Assembly (NCBI GenBank): GCA_965224745.1
Contig: CBDCZY010000010.1
Location: 124,001-188,000 of the forward strand
Direction: 5' to 3'
Source of the DNA: CBDCZY01 sp965224745
Lineage (GTDB): Bacteria > Pseudomonadota > Gammaproteobacteria > Methylococcales > Methylomonadaceae
DNA: 64,000 bases
Made by a program: the position numbers and the translations under genes. This document shows, piece by piece, positions 26,913 to 36,372 of the stretch (position 1 is the first letter of the stretch; each line of letters starts with the position of its first letter). Below the pieces are notes generated by a model that was given only the letters and a program-made list of their open reading frames with translations, was not told the origin of the DNA and did not search any database.

Positions 26913-27998
26913 CTACGAAGATATTAACGATTGATAGACAGCCAGGTTTCCTTGTACCATAGCTTCAATAGAAAACTTCTGTTCAACAATATTTCTACCT
27001 GCTTCTCCCATTGTTCTGGCTCGCTCAGGGTTTTCCAGTAAACTAAGGATAGAATCGCTTAAAGCCAGCTGGTTTTTCGGGGGCACAAGAATGCCGTTAA
27101 CATTGTTTTTCACAATTTCAGGAATTCCACCCACAGCACTGGCAACGATTGGAATACTGCAAGCAGCTGCTTGCAGCAGTGAAACACCAAGCCCTTCCAT
27201 TTCTGCAGGGTGAGCTACGATATCAAGATTTGGCATAATCTTTTCAATGTCTTCCCTGAATCCCATTAAATGAACATTATTTTGCAGTTGTTGCGCAATA
27301 ATTTCTTTTTGGATTTGTTTGGTCAGTGGGCCTTGCCCAAAAAACAGGAACTGGGTATCGGGGTAGCGGGATAGAATTTGTGGTATTGACTGAAGCAAAT
27401 AGCGGTGCCCTTTACGTAAAATAAGTTGAGCAATAACCCCAATAACAGGTTGTTCTGGCTTGATGTTAAAATGTTGTTGAAACCATTCTCTATCCCTATG
27501 GGCGTTATACGTCTGAGTATCCACTGCGCTTGGAACACAGACGAGCTTATCTATTGCGACTCCTTCCTTTAGCAATACCTTTTTAATCCCTTCTGAAATG
27601 GTTATTACTTTGTGATACAAACGATATTTCAACTTAACAAGCCAACGTGGTTCAGGGTTGTCAACACGTCTGGACAGGATAACCGGTCTTTTTTCCAAGC
27701 GGGAAGCAATGGCGCCAATAATTTCAGTACCTCGGCGACTATGTAGATGAATGATGTCTGGTCTTTCTGCTCTGATGATACGTCGGAGTCTAAACAAAAA
27801 CTCCAAGTCAAGATCACCTGACATCGGGACAGAATGCACATTACTGGCAACCTCTTTTGCCAGTTCGGCGATTGCGCTATGGTTACTGCAAACTAGAATA
27901 TTTTGTTGGTCGCATTCGGCAAGTCCACGCATTAGATAATAGACTTGTAAGGGTCCACCGTAAAGGTGTTTGCCCGTTTCGACATGGAGCACTTTCAT
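26913..27998 (-). CDS. Glycosyltransferase family 4
   Basis: The 361-residue enzyme has two Rossmann-like domains (GT-B fold). The N-terminal half has KVLHVETGKHLYGGPLQVYY and a Gly-rich acceptor side. The C-terminal half has VIGVIAQLILRKGHRYLLQS, GFREDIEKIMPNLDIVAHPA and the nucleotide-sugar motif E-x7-E in EMEGLGVSLLQAAAC. No membrane anchor is seen, so it likely acts at the cytoplasmic face, building LPS core or another surface glycan. It overlaps the upstream heptosyltransferase-like gene by four bases (ATGA), so the two form an operon. The sugar specificity cannot be read from the sequence. Confidence 0.9.
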   Translation of the reverse strand: MKVLHVETGKHLYGGPLQVYYLMRGLAECDQQNILVCSNHSAIAELAKEVASNVHSVPMSGDLDLEFLFRLRRIIRAERPDIIHLHSRRGTEIIGAIASRLEKRPVILSRRVDNPEPRWLVKLKYRLYHKVITISEGIKKVLLKEGVAIDKLVCVPSAVDTQTYNAHRDREWFQQHFNIKPEQPVIGVIAQLILRKGHRYLLQSIPQILSRYPDTQFLFFGQGPLTKQIQKEIIAQQLQNNVHLMGFREDIEKIMPNLDIVAHPAEMEGLGVSLLQAAACSIPIVASAVGGIPEIVKNNVNGILVPPKNQLALSDSILSLLENPERARTMGEAGRNIVEQKFSIEAMVQGNLAVYQSLISS

Positions 27999-29035
27999 GC
28001 CAGCAATTCCTGACTTGCCTTGAAAACCTGTTCAACTGTAATGTTTTGCATGCAAGTATATTCATTGTTACAGGTTGGTTTACGCCGACAGGGAGAGCAG
28101 GGTAAAGCATTATAAATGACTCGCGTATTTGAGCGACCTGTTTCGAGATAAGGACAGGTCGAACCGAATAGTGCAATGGTCGAGGTATTGACCGCGATGC
28201 CAAAATGGGTTAGACCTGTATCAACCCCTATCAACAATTTTGCTTGAGAAATGACCGAAGCAGCTTGGCGTAAAGTTGTTTGGCCTACTAAATTAACGGC
28301 TTTATCCTTGATCGTCTGCATTAACGAATCACTGGCCTCTAAGTCTCCATTGCCGCCCAGGATAACCAAAGGGAATTGGTAAATACTGAATATTTTTCCC
28401 ACCAAGCCAGACCATTTCTCATTGAACCAATGCTTTTGGTCCCTCGTCGTGAAGGGTGCAATCGCTATGTATCCTTGGGTAATTTTATGTTGCTCAATAA
28501 AGTTGTTGGTGAAGATAATGTCTTTTTCAGAAAGTCTGATAGACATATTAAATTGATCGATATTGCAATTCAACTGCTTGGCTAAATGTAAATATTCCGA
28601 ACTGATTTTGGGATCATTTTGTGGTTTTACAACACATTCTGACATCAGAAATTGACTCCCTTCTTTTGATCCAAGTCCGATGCGATATTTAGCGCCTGAA
28701 AAAAAAGCTATTAAACCGCTTTTCAAAAGGCCTTGAAGATCAATGGCAAGGTCAAAATTATGAGATTTTAACATCTGTCTGAATTGCTTTATTTGCTGCA
28801 ATAAAGTCAACCAATGACCTTCTTTTAAAAGCTTAAGCCAAAGTTTTTTGGGCCAGGTCAGTACGAGATCAAGGTTTTTATTTTCAGATAATAATTCAGC
28901 TAACTCTGGTTGCACTAGCCAAGTTAATTTCGAATCTGGATATTTTTCGCGTAAACAATTGATTAATGGAGAGGCCATGACAACATCTCCAATGGCGCTG
29001 AGCCGGATAATTAAAATCGAGTTTGCCTTAACCAT
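27995..29035 (-). CDS. Glycosyltransferase family 9, heptosyltransferase-like
   Basis: The 346-residue protein resembles the ADP-heptose:LPS heptosyltransferases. It has the N-terminal IIRLSAIGDVVMASPLINCL, a DLAIDLQGLLKSGLIAFFS block, and C-terminal LIGVDTGLTHFGIAVNTSTI and ALFGSTCPYLETG. D-x-G-x-x-H in the C-terminal half matches the nucleotide-sugar site of GT9. It probably adds a sugar to the LPS inner core at the cytoplasmic face of the inner membrane, working with the overlapping GT4 downstream. Cys-rich residues near the C-terminus (CSPCRRKPTCNNEYTC) are seen in many family members. Confidence 0.88.
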   Translation of the reverse strand: MVKANSILIIRLSAIGDVVMASPLINCLREKYPDSKLTWLVQPELAELLSENKNLDLVLTWPKKLWLKLLKEGHWLTLLQQIKQFRQMLKSHNFDLAIDLQGLLKSGLIAFFSGAKYRIGLGSKEGSQFLMSECVVKPQNDPKISSEYLHLAKQLNCNIDQFNMSIRLSEKDIIFTNNFIEQHKITQGYIAIAPFTTRDQKHWFNEKWSGLVGKIFSIYQFPLVILGGNGDLEASDSLMQTIKDKAVNLVGQTTLRQAASVISQAKLLIGVDTGLTHFGIAVNTSTIALFGSTCPYLETGRSNTRVIYNALPCSPCRRKPTCNNEYTCMQNITVEQVFKASQELLA

Positions 29036-29518
29036 TGCAACTCAGGAAGTTGTGATTCAATGCGGAAAAACTTAGCGAAAAAAAATATTTGACGTGGTGT
29101 CTAATCATTTGTTGAGGATGAAATTAAGTCATCTATTGAAGTTGGGTAGCTGACATCCTGGGTGCTGAAATAAATGGCATTATTGTCAAATTTTTCCGGC
29201 CTTAACGAATGGGTTATAAGCAGCGTCATTAAAAAAATACGCTTTTGCAAAAATATAAACCTTATCAAATATATAGTAAAAATAATTTTTCATTATAACA
29301 ATTCAAAACTATGATTTTGGGCAGATGCTAATTTAATTGGATTTATCTCAAAACATGTCACTTTCAACATGCTTAGTTATTATATGAAAAAAAATTTGTT
29401 GCCTATGGCTATTAGGATCTTTTCTATACCAAACAGATTGTTAAAGAAGTGATATAAAAAAAATTTTCACATCTTTTCCGACTCAGGCCAAATTGATATA
29501 AATTCTTTTGAAATCAGT
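29036..29518. other. AT-rich intergenic region
   Basis: About 480 bases without a supported gene lie between two minus-strand genes. The part after 29260 is very AT-rich. The promoter of the glycosyltransferase operon should lie at its left end and the mtaD terminator at its right end. A weak GTGA/TCAC stem around 29450 precedes the mtaD end, too weak to call. Confidence 0.5.
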
Positions 29519-30829
29519 TTATTTTCCCAATTTCTGCTGCCACGCTATTGTATTGTGCTTTATTTTAGCAATATCCATAGTGATCAGATTCTTGTTTTTT
29601 AGTAGTTGATTACCAGCCACCCATACATCAGTAATTTGTTCTCGTTGAGCGGAATAGACAATCTGGGCAACAGGGTCATATAGAGGTTGCGTTTCGATGT
29701 AAGATAGATCAAATGCAATCATATCCGCCGATTTTCCCAGCTCTAAAGAGCCAGTTTGATCATCAATATTCAGAGCTTTAGCTCCATTAATAGTGGCCAT
29801 TCGTAAAGCTGTATGGGCTGGCACTGTTTTAGGGTTTTGTGAGACCCCTTTTGCTAATAGAGCCGCAACACGCATTTCGCCCAGCATATCGAGATTGTTA
29901 TTACTGGCTGCGCTGTCAGTACCAATGGCAACATTGATGCCAGCATCCAGACATTCAGAAACAGGACAGAAACCGCTGGCTAATTTCAAATTCGACTCTG
30001 GACAATGAACAATATGAGCGCCGGAGTCAGCATAAAAGTTGATTTCATTTCCAGTTAATTGTGTCATATGAACGCCCATGAATTGCGGATTAATTAGTTG
30101 CAACTGATGTAATCTTTGTAGTGGTCTCTGTTGGTTTTTTTGTAAAGCTTCAGAGACTTCAGTGGTTGTTTCATGTACATGCATATGGATTGGCAATTCC
30201 AGTTCATCAGCCAAGGTTCGGATTTTTTGCAATGGTTCATCGGAGACAGTATAAGGGGCGTGAGGCGCAAAAGCAGCAGTTATGAGGTTTTCATGCCGTA
30301 GCTCTTCATAAACGGTAAGCCCTTTCTCTATGTATTGGTCAGCATGTTCAGCCCAAACGGTTTGAAAATCTATGAGGATCAACCCGATACAGGCTCGAAT
30401 ACCACTTTTTATCGCCTGTCGGGCGGTAATGTCTGGAAAGAAATACATGTCGTTGAAGCAAGTTGTGCCGCCTTTAATCATTTCAGCGATAGCTAAGTCC
30501 GTGCCATCTTTGACAAAAGACTCACTCATCCATCTAAGTTCAATCGGCCAAATATGGTTTTGCAACCAATCCATTAAAGCTAAATCGTCCGCTATGCCTC
30601 GCATTAAGGACATCGCAGCATGAGTATGAGCATTAATGAAACCAGGCATTAATGCGTGTTGTTCAAGGTTTTTTAAGAGAGTAGGCTGATATTTATCAAT
30701 AGCTTCAACATTCGGTAATATATCAATAATGCGGCCATTGTTAACAGCAAGCGCATGATTTTCAAGGACTTGGTCAGATACGTTTACAGTAATAATCCAG
30801 CGGGCTTGGATAAGCAGGTCAATGTGCAT
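29519..30829 (-). CDS. mtaD: 5-methylthioadenosine/S-adenosylhomocysteine deaminase
   Basis: This is a 436-residue amidohydrolase that deaminates methylthioadenosine (and often S-adenosylhomocysteine) to the inosine form. Metal ligands are the His pair in MPGFINAHTHAAMSLMRGI (about 65-75), His in FAPHAPYTVSD and MHVHETTTEVSEA, and Asp in AIGTDSAASNNNLDMLGEMR (about 310). These are the TRZ/ATZ-family signatures. The N- and C-terminal beta-sandwich parts are present (LIQARWIITVNV; GSLELGKSADMIAFDLSYI). It is divergent from mtnA across 94 bases, so the two methylthioadenosine salvage genes may share a regulatory region. Confidence 0.93.
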   Translation of the reverse strand: MHIDLLIQARWIITVNVSDQVLENHALAVNNGRIIDILPNVEAIDKYQPTLLKNLEQHALMPGFINAHTHAAMSLMRGIADDLALMDWLQNHIWPIELRWMSESFVKDGTDLAIAEMIKGGTTCFNDMYFFPDITARQAIKSGIRACIGLILIDFQTVWAEHADQYIEKGLTVYEELRHENLITAAFAPHAPYTVSDEPLQKIRTLADELELPIHMHVHETTTEVSEALQKNQQRPLQRLHQLQLINPQFMGVHMTQLTGNEINFYADSGAHIVHCPESNLKLASGFCPVSECLDAGINVAIGTDSAASNNNLDMLGEMRVAALLAKGVSQNPKTVPAHTALRMATINGAKALNIDDQTGSLELGKSADMIAFDLSYIETQPLYDPVAQIVYSAQREQITDVWVAGNQLLKNKNLITMDIAKIKHNTIAWQQKLGK

Positions 30830-30923
30830 GATTTTGAAGAATAGAGTCTATACAGACTAAATGAGCATTCGGTTAATGGTACGATAGATTTTAGGATTAT
30901 AGCCTGCAAAGTTTAGGATAACT

Positions 30924-31967
30924 ATGACTCATCAAACAGAAACCCATGAGCATGCTCTCAAATGGACTGGGCAAAGTTTATTGGTGCTAGACCAGAGGAA
31001 GTTGCCGGATAGCTTGGAATATATAGAATATAGCAACGCTAATGGAGTTGTTGAAGCGATTTCCAGCATGCAGGTAAGAGGAGCTCCTGCGATAGGAATC
31101 GCGGCCGCATATGGTGTTGTTTTATCTGTCATGGAACATTTTTCTGAAGAGTCAATGGAATGGCAGAACAATGTTGCTAAGGACATGGATAAGTTAGGGA
31201 GATCAAGACCTACCGCTGTTAATTTATTTTGGGCTTTAAATCGAATGCGTGACCAGTTAAAACTCTACCAACTAGATCCGATCCGGAATTTATTGCAAGA
31301 AGCTAAAAATATTCATGCTGAAGACGTTGCAGCCAATAAAAAAATGGGAGAACTTGGGGCTGAATGTATTGGTCAGGTACAGGCGGTAATCACTCATTGT
31401 AACGCGGGCGCATTAGCAACAGGAGGATATGGGACGGCTCTTGGTGTGGTACGTTCGTTAGCTAAAAAAGGGTTACAAAAAGTGTATGCTTGCGAGACTC
31501 GGCCTTGGTTACAAGGCGCTCGACTAACAGCCTGGGAATTGCAGCAAGATGGCATTCCAGTTACCTTGATTGCTGATTCTGCTGCGGCGCTTTTGATGCA
31601 AAGAAAGCTGGTTAGTTGGGTTATTGTCGGAGCAGACAGGGTCGCTAGTAATGGTGACTTTGCTAACAAAATTGGCACCTATTCGTTGGCCTTAATTGCC
31701 AGGCAGCATGGTGTGAAGTTTATGGTGGTGGCGCCGACTTCAACCATTGATTGGGCTATCCAAAGAGGAGAAGATATAGAAATTGAAGAGAGAAGCCAAG
31801 AGGAAATTATTCCACCGGCTTACCAACAAAGCAATAACTCTATCGTGAATGCTTGGAATCCAGTATTTGACGTGACTCCTCATGAATATATTAACGCGTT
31901 AGTAACGGAAAAAGGGGTTGTTCTAAACCCTAAAGTAAGCAATTTGCGATCCATAAAAGACTCTTAA
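30924..31967 (+). CDS. mtnA: S-methyl-5-thioribose-1-phosphate isomerase
   Basis: The 347-residue enzyme converts methylthioribose-1-phosphate to methylthioribulose-1-phosphate in the methionine salvage pathway. Family motifs are MQVRGAPAIGIAAAYGV (about 50-66), the catalytic Cys in ITHCNAGALATGGYGT (about 160), ETRPWLQGARLTAWEL, and the catalytic Asp in VIVGADRVASNGDFANKIGT (about 240). Length is typical. AGGA lies a few bases before the ATG. No mtnP, mtnB, mtnC or mtnK is beside it, so the rest of the pathway would be elsewhere. Confidence 0.95.
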   Translation: MTHQTETHEHALKWTGQSLLVLDQRKLPDSLEYIEYSNANGVVEAISSMQVRGAPAIGIAAAYGVVLSVMEHFSEESMEWQNNVAKDMDKLGRSRPTAVNLFWALNRMRDQLKLYQLDPIRNLLQEAKNIHAEDVAANKKMGELGAECIGQVQAVITHCNAGALATGGYGTALGVVRSLAKKGLQKVYACETRPWLQGARLTAWELQQDGIPVTLIADSAAALLMQRKLVSWVIVGADRVASNGDFANKIGTYSLALIARQHGVKFMVVAPTSTIDWAIQRGEDIEIEERSQEEIIPPAYQQSNNSIVNAWNPVFDVTPHEYINALVTEKGVVLNPKVSNLRSIKDS

Positions 31968-32206
31968 TTGGAAGCATAAAATAATGTCACCATCGTATGC
32001 TGCAACTTTCATGGCTATTGAATCACGTAACAATATTAAGTATGCTTGAGATTATGGAGTTATGTTTTTAAGCTCTCTAATATAATTATTAGCTGGGTTT
32101 TGGAGAATCATAGAGTAATTTAGCATTTTGAAATGTTAGATATTCTTAAGTAATGATCTTAACTAAAATTACTGCAATTTTTTAACCAACTATAGAGGGG
32201 GACAAT

Positions 32207-33337
32207 ATGTCTCGTAATTTTTTTCTTGCATTCATAGTTTTAACGTTATTGTTCGGTCTTGCGCTGCTACTTTCACAGTGTAAGGGCACTCAAGATCCAC
32301 AAGTTGTTTCTGAAAACACCCTGGAAGGTGCGGGTGACAGTATGGGAGAAATTGGATCAACAATTGGAGATAAAGCGGCTGCTTTAGGGGATAAGGCATC
32401 TGAAGGTTTGAATAGCGCTAAAGAAGGTGCTTCTTCTTTGGCCGAAAATACCGGAGATGTTTTGGATAAATCAGGAGAAGTGGTTTCTGATGGTATTTCG
32501 GGAGCCAAAGATTCTATCGCTGATGCGGGCAGCGCGGTAGGTGATAAAGCTGGTCAGGTTAAGGATTCATTGGCAAGTGGAGCTGGAAATTTGGCTGATA
32601 ATGCTTCCGAAATGGCAGGTGGGGCAGCCGATAAGTTGAATGCAGCGGGTGATAATGTGGCTGCAGCAGCAAAAGACCAAGCTTCAGATCTGGCTGGATC
32701 TGCTTCGGAATACGGTGAGCTTGCAACAACGGGTGATGGTGCTGCCACGATTACACGTGAAGCTGGGTCATCGGAGGCTGTAGAACAAGCTGCGGATGCT
32801 ACTGGTAGCTCAGATTCTTTGGGAGGCAGCATAGGGAACCAAGCTGCAACAGCAACGGGTGCTGCCGCAATTGGTGCGGCTGGAAAGGCAGCAGCAGATG
32901 AACTATCAACGGCAAGGGATTCAGCAGCCACAACGGCGGATAATGCTGCAGACATGGTAGCTAAAACTGCTGATTTATCTACAATTGAACCCTCTTTAGC
33001 GGGAGATTTATTGACACAGGTGAATTTTGAATACAACTCTTCAGAATTGACTAGTGAAGAATTGGCAAAGCTTGATAGTATTGCAAGTCAAGATCTTTTG
33101 GAGCGCGGCGCTAAGCTAGAGATGGGGGGTTATACTGACAATATAGGAAATCAAAATTACAATTTAAGACTTTCTAGAAAAAGGTCGCAAGCTGTTAAAG
33201 AATACCTTGTCAGTAAAGGGTTGAAATCTGATAATTTATTAACCCGCGAGTTTGGAAAAATAAATCCCGCCAACACTAATAATACAGAAGAAGGGCGTAG
33301 GCAAAACAGGCGTGTCGAAATTCGGTTGATTGAATAG
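32207..33337 (+). CDS. OmpA-domain envelope protein with Ala-rich coiled region
   Basis: This 376-residue protein starts with a hydrophobic segment (about 4-24) ending LLLSQC, a poor lipobox with Gln before the Cys, so it is either a lipoprotein or a membrane-anchored protein. Residues 45-250 hold repeating Ala/Gly/Asp/Ser-rich helical units (for example IGDKAAALGDKASEGLNSA), like apolipoprotein or LEA-type amphipathic repeats. Residues 262-376 form an OmpA-like peptidoglycan-binding domain (LEMGGYTDNIGNQNYNLRLS, AVKEYL, EEGRRQNRRVEIRLI). The likely job is tethering the envelope to peptidoglycan. GAGGGGG sits just before the start. Confidence 0.87.
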   Translation: MSRNFFLAFIVLTLLFGLALLLSQCKGTQDPQVVSENTLEGAGDSMGEIGSTIGDKAAALGDKASEGLNSAKEGASSLAENTGDVLDKSGEVVSDGISGAKDSIADAGSAVGDKAGQVKDSLASGAGNLADNASEMAGGAADKLNAAGDNVAAAAKDQASDLAGSASEYGELATTGDGAATITREAGSSEAVEQAADATGSSDSLGGSIGNQAATATGAAAIGAAGKAAADELSTARDSAATTADNAADMVAKTADLSTIEPSLAGDLLTQVNFEYNSSELTSEELAKLDSIASQDLLERGAKLEMGGYTDNIGNQNYNLRLSRKRSQAVKEYLVSKGLKSDNLLTREFGKINPANTNNTEEGRRQNRRVEIRLIE

Positions 33338-33546
33338 ATATTATTCTCGAACGTCTATATTAGCAGCACAGGGACGTGCGCTTAGGCTGTTAGTTTCTTG
33401 GTTCAGTCTTAGATTTCACAATATCATGCCGATCAATGTTTCATGGTTGTCTTAACATTCCTACAGTAAGTTTATTTATCAGTTATTGCTAAGGCGCGGG
33501 CCATCAATAATAAATCAAAATAGCTATATTTGTTAAGATCCCCCTT

Positions 33547-34995
33547 TTATCTTCTGCCACCTAGAAGGGATCCCAAAATTCCTCTGATAAGCTGTCTACC
33601 AACTTGTCTTCCAACTGTTCTGGCAGCACTCTTAATGAAAGCCTCACCGACGCTTTGTCGACTAGAAGAACGTTTCTTTTTTTGCTTGGGTGCTTGTGCT
33701 TGTTCTTCTGAAGATCTTTCGGCACGCTGTTTCAGTAGTTCATATGCGGATTCACGATCAACTTCTTCCTCATATCGTCCGCTCAACGGTGATGAGGTAA
33801 GCAACTCATTCCTTTTAGCATCATCTATTGGACCAATTTGGGATGTAGGAGGACGAATTAAGACCTTTTCAACAGCGGTCGGGCTGCCGTCTTCTTTAAG
33901 CACCGAAACCAATGCTTCTCCTGTACTTAGTTCGGTTATTTCTCGCTCCGTATCGAGCTTGGGATTAGCGCGAAACGTTTCCGCTACTGCTTTGATAACC
34001 TTTTTATCTTTAGGAGTATAAGCTCGCAATGCATGTTGAACTTTTAAACCTAATTGACCCAGGATACTTTCTGGAATATCAAGGGGCGATTGGCTAATGA
34101 AGTAGACTCCAACGCCTTTTGAACGAATAAGTCTAACCACTTGCTCCATTTTATCGATCAGAGGTCGAGGTGCACGATCAAATAACAGATGAGCCTCATC
34201 AAAAAACAACACCAGACGAGGTCGTTCAGCATCACCTACTTCAGGAAAATTCTCATATATTTCAGCTAATAACCAAAGTAAGAATGTAGCATATAAGCGA
34301 GGTGACTTAGATGATAAGACGGTTGCATCCAAGATGCTAATGACCCCATGCCCTGAAAAATCTTTTTTGCATAAATCATCCAGCTGGACCGCAGGTTCTC
34401 CAAAAAAATATTCAGCGCCTTGCTCTTCTAATACTAACAATCGCCGTTGAATAGCGCCGATACTGGCGGAAGAAATATTGCCATATTCAGCTTGCAAATT
34501 TTTGGAATTGTCGGCCATCCATGTTAGAAGAGCGCGCAAATCTTTGAGGTCCAGCAACAGCATGCCAGTATCGTCGGCCACTTTAAAACAGCTATAAAGA
34601 ACTCCAGTCTGAGTATCGTTCAATTCTAGTAAACTACTGAGTAACAGAGGACCCATGTCAGAAATAGTGGTTCGGACAGGGTGGCCGGTTTGACCGAAAA
34701 TATCCCAAAATACAGCAGGATTGCCTTGAAAGTTAAAATTATCGATGGCAATTTTTTTTACCCGCTCAGATATTTTCGGGTGGTCTTTGCCGGATGCGGT
34801 AATGCCGGATAAATCCCCTTTTATGTCAGCTAGAAAAACAGGGACACCCAAACGCGAATAGGATTCAGCTAAGATTTGTAAAGTAACTGTTTTACCGGTT
34901 CCGGTAGCACCAGAAATCATGCCATGTCGATTACCCATAGCAGCGTTCATTTTTATCTGTGTACCATTTGAGCCACCAATCAAAAATTCATTCAT
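33547..34995 (-). CDS. DUF853-family HerA-like ATPase
   Basis: The 482-residue ATPase matches the DUF853/YjgR family. It has Walker A in SGATGTGKTVTLQILAESY (about 28-46), Walker B in RLVLFFDEAHLLFDRAP (about 262-278), a Gln/Arg finger region (VRLIRSKGVGVYFISQSPLD), and a basic C-terminal tail (PKQKKKRSSSRQS, then RRGR-like). It is related to HerA/VirB4-type DNA translocases, though the physiological role of DUF853 is not established. It is usually a stand-alone housekeeping gene. It is read in the same direction as mtaB but with an 80-base gap. Confidence 0.9.
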   Translation of the reverse strand: MNEFLIGGSNGTQIKMNAAMGNRHGMISGATGTGKTVTLQILAESYSRLGVPVFLADIKGDLSGITASGKDHPKISERVKKIAIDNFNFQGNPAVFWDIFGQTGHPVRTTISDMGPLLLSSLLELNDTQTGVLYSCFKVADDTGMLLLDLKDLRALLTWMADNSKNLQAEYGNISSASIGAIQRRLLVLEEQGAEYFFGEPAVQLDDLCKKDFSGHGVISILDATVLSSKSPRLYATFLLWLLAEIYENFPEVGDAERPRLVLFFDEAHLLFDRAPRPLIDKMEQVVRLIRSKGVGVYFISQSPLDIPESILGQLGLKVQHALRAYTPKDKKVIKAVAETFRANPKLDTEREITELSTGEALVSVLKEDGSPTAVEKVLIRPPTSQIGPIDDAKRNELLTSSPLSGRYEEEVDRESAYELLKQRAERSSEEQAQAPKQKKKRSSSRQSVGEAFIKSAARTVGRQVGRQLIRGILGSLLGGRR

Positions 34996-35074
34996 CTTTT
35001 TGCCTATTTTTTCCAGTCATCGAATAATAATATAATTTAAGAAGCGAGCGGTTTACTGAGCATTTTGAATGGTA

Positions 35075-36361
35075 TTAAAACAAAGATGCTTCTAGATGGT
35101 CCTTGCGGGCTTGCATGAGTTTAGCAGGGACAATTTTATTTACCAATGAAACGGCATCATCGATACTAGTGGTAACGCGTAAATAATTGGGGGTATAACC
35201 ACTGATTTTAATGGAACCCGAAGCTTCTTCATGCACAGTACTTTCCCATAATATTGGGTATTTTTGATGCAAAAATTTTTGATATGTTTTTTGTTTCATC
35301 GTGGCAGCTAGTTTATGGAGCGTTTGGCTGCGTGCCTTTTGGACAGCGGGTGGTATTTTTGATGGCAAGCTGGCTGCTTTCGTACCACTGCGTGGTGAGT
35401 AAGTAAATATATGAAGGTGGCCAAATTCAATCTGTTCTATATATTCTAGGCTTGCTTGCCATTCCTCTTTGGTTTCTCCAGGGAATCCAACGATGATATC
35501 GGTGGTTAAGTTAAAATCAGTCACTTGTTTTCTTGCTGAGTTTACTAAATGAATAAAATCAGTTGTTTTACAACGCCTGCCCATTCGGCGCAAAACGCTG
35601 TCGCAGCCACTTTGCAGTGGCAGGTGTAAGTGAGGCATCATTCTTGGGTTTTCAAACAAACGGAAGAAATCATCTGATAAATCCCAAGGTTCCAGTGAGC
35701 CTAGCCGAATTCGCGGTATTGGAGTTTGTTCTAAAATAGCTTGAATTAGCTGGTTTAGAGTTTTATTTATATCTGATCCATAGCCGCCTAAATGCACTCC
35801 AGTAAGGACAATTTCTTGAATACCTTCGCTGCATAATTGGTTAATTTCCTTAACGATAGTTGCAATACTACGGCTGTTTTCTTGTCCGCGAGCAACTGTT
35901 ACAATGCAAAAGGTACAACGATACCGGCACCCATCTTGTACTTTTATGAAAGCTCTTTGTCTACCCCGTTTAAATAAGGAAACTTCTCCTGGGTTGCTGG
36001 CCATTTCAGGCATGGTTACAGGGGTAACGGTAGCGAGAGTTTTTTCAACCAGCTGGTCTTTTTCCTTGTTGCTAACGACTAAATCCACGCCAGCCAGTTG
36101 TTTTGCTTCCTCATCGTTCAGTGTGGCATAACAACCACTTAATACTATTTTAGCAGTAGGGTTAGCACGATGAAGTCGGCGGATCTGTTGTTTGGATTTT
36201 TGGACAGCGCTGTGTGTAACAGCACAGCTGTTTAACACGATAACATTAGACTGGTCTACTTGACGAGTAAGCTGATGACCCGCTTTTTGAAAGCTTCTTC
36301 CCCAAGTTTCAAGCTCAGCTTCATTCAGTCTGCAGCCCAATGTTGTAAGATAGATATTCAT
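35075..36361 (-). CDS. mtaB: tRNA t6A37 methylthiotransferase
   Basis: The 428-residue radical SAM enzyme of the MiaB/MtaB family adds a methylthio group to t6A37 in tRNA. The N-terminal UPF0004 domain binds the auxiliary cluster (Cys in TTLGCRLNEAELE, VLNSCAVTH and LSGCYATL). The radical SAM domain has the C-x3-C-x2-C motif DGCRYRCTFCIVTVARGQ (about 145-162), and a short TRAM-like C-terminal part follows. The order and the ARG-E-S-R-S pattern favour MtaB over MiaB or RimO. It overlaps nothing and is followed closely (12 bases upstream) by the nucleoside-recognition gene. Confidence 0.93.
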   Translation of the reverse strand: MNIYLTTLGCRLNEAELETWGRSFQKAGHQLTRQVDQSNVIVLNSCAVTHSAVQKSKQQIRRLHRANPTAKIVLSGCYATLNDEEAKQLAGVDLVVSNKEKDQLVEKTLATVTPVTMPEMASNPGEVSLFKRGRQRAFIKVQDGCRYRCTFCIVTVARGQENSRSIATIVKEINQLCSEGIQEIVLTGVHLGGYGSDINKTLNQLIQAILEQTPIPRIRLGSLEPWDLSDDFFRLFENPRMMPHLHLPLQSGCDSVLRRMGRRCKTTDFIHLVNSARKQVTDFNLTTDIIVGFPGETKEEWQASLEYIEQIEFGHLHIFTYSPRSGTKAASLPSKIPPAVQKARSQTLHKLAATMKQKTYQKFLHQKYPILWESTVHEEASGSIKISGYTPNYLRVTTSIDDAVSLVNKIVPAKLMQARKDHLEASLF

Positions 36362-36372
36362 TCAGAAGGTAA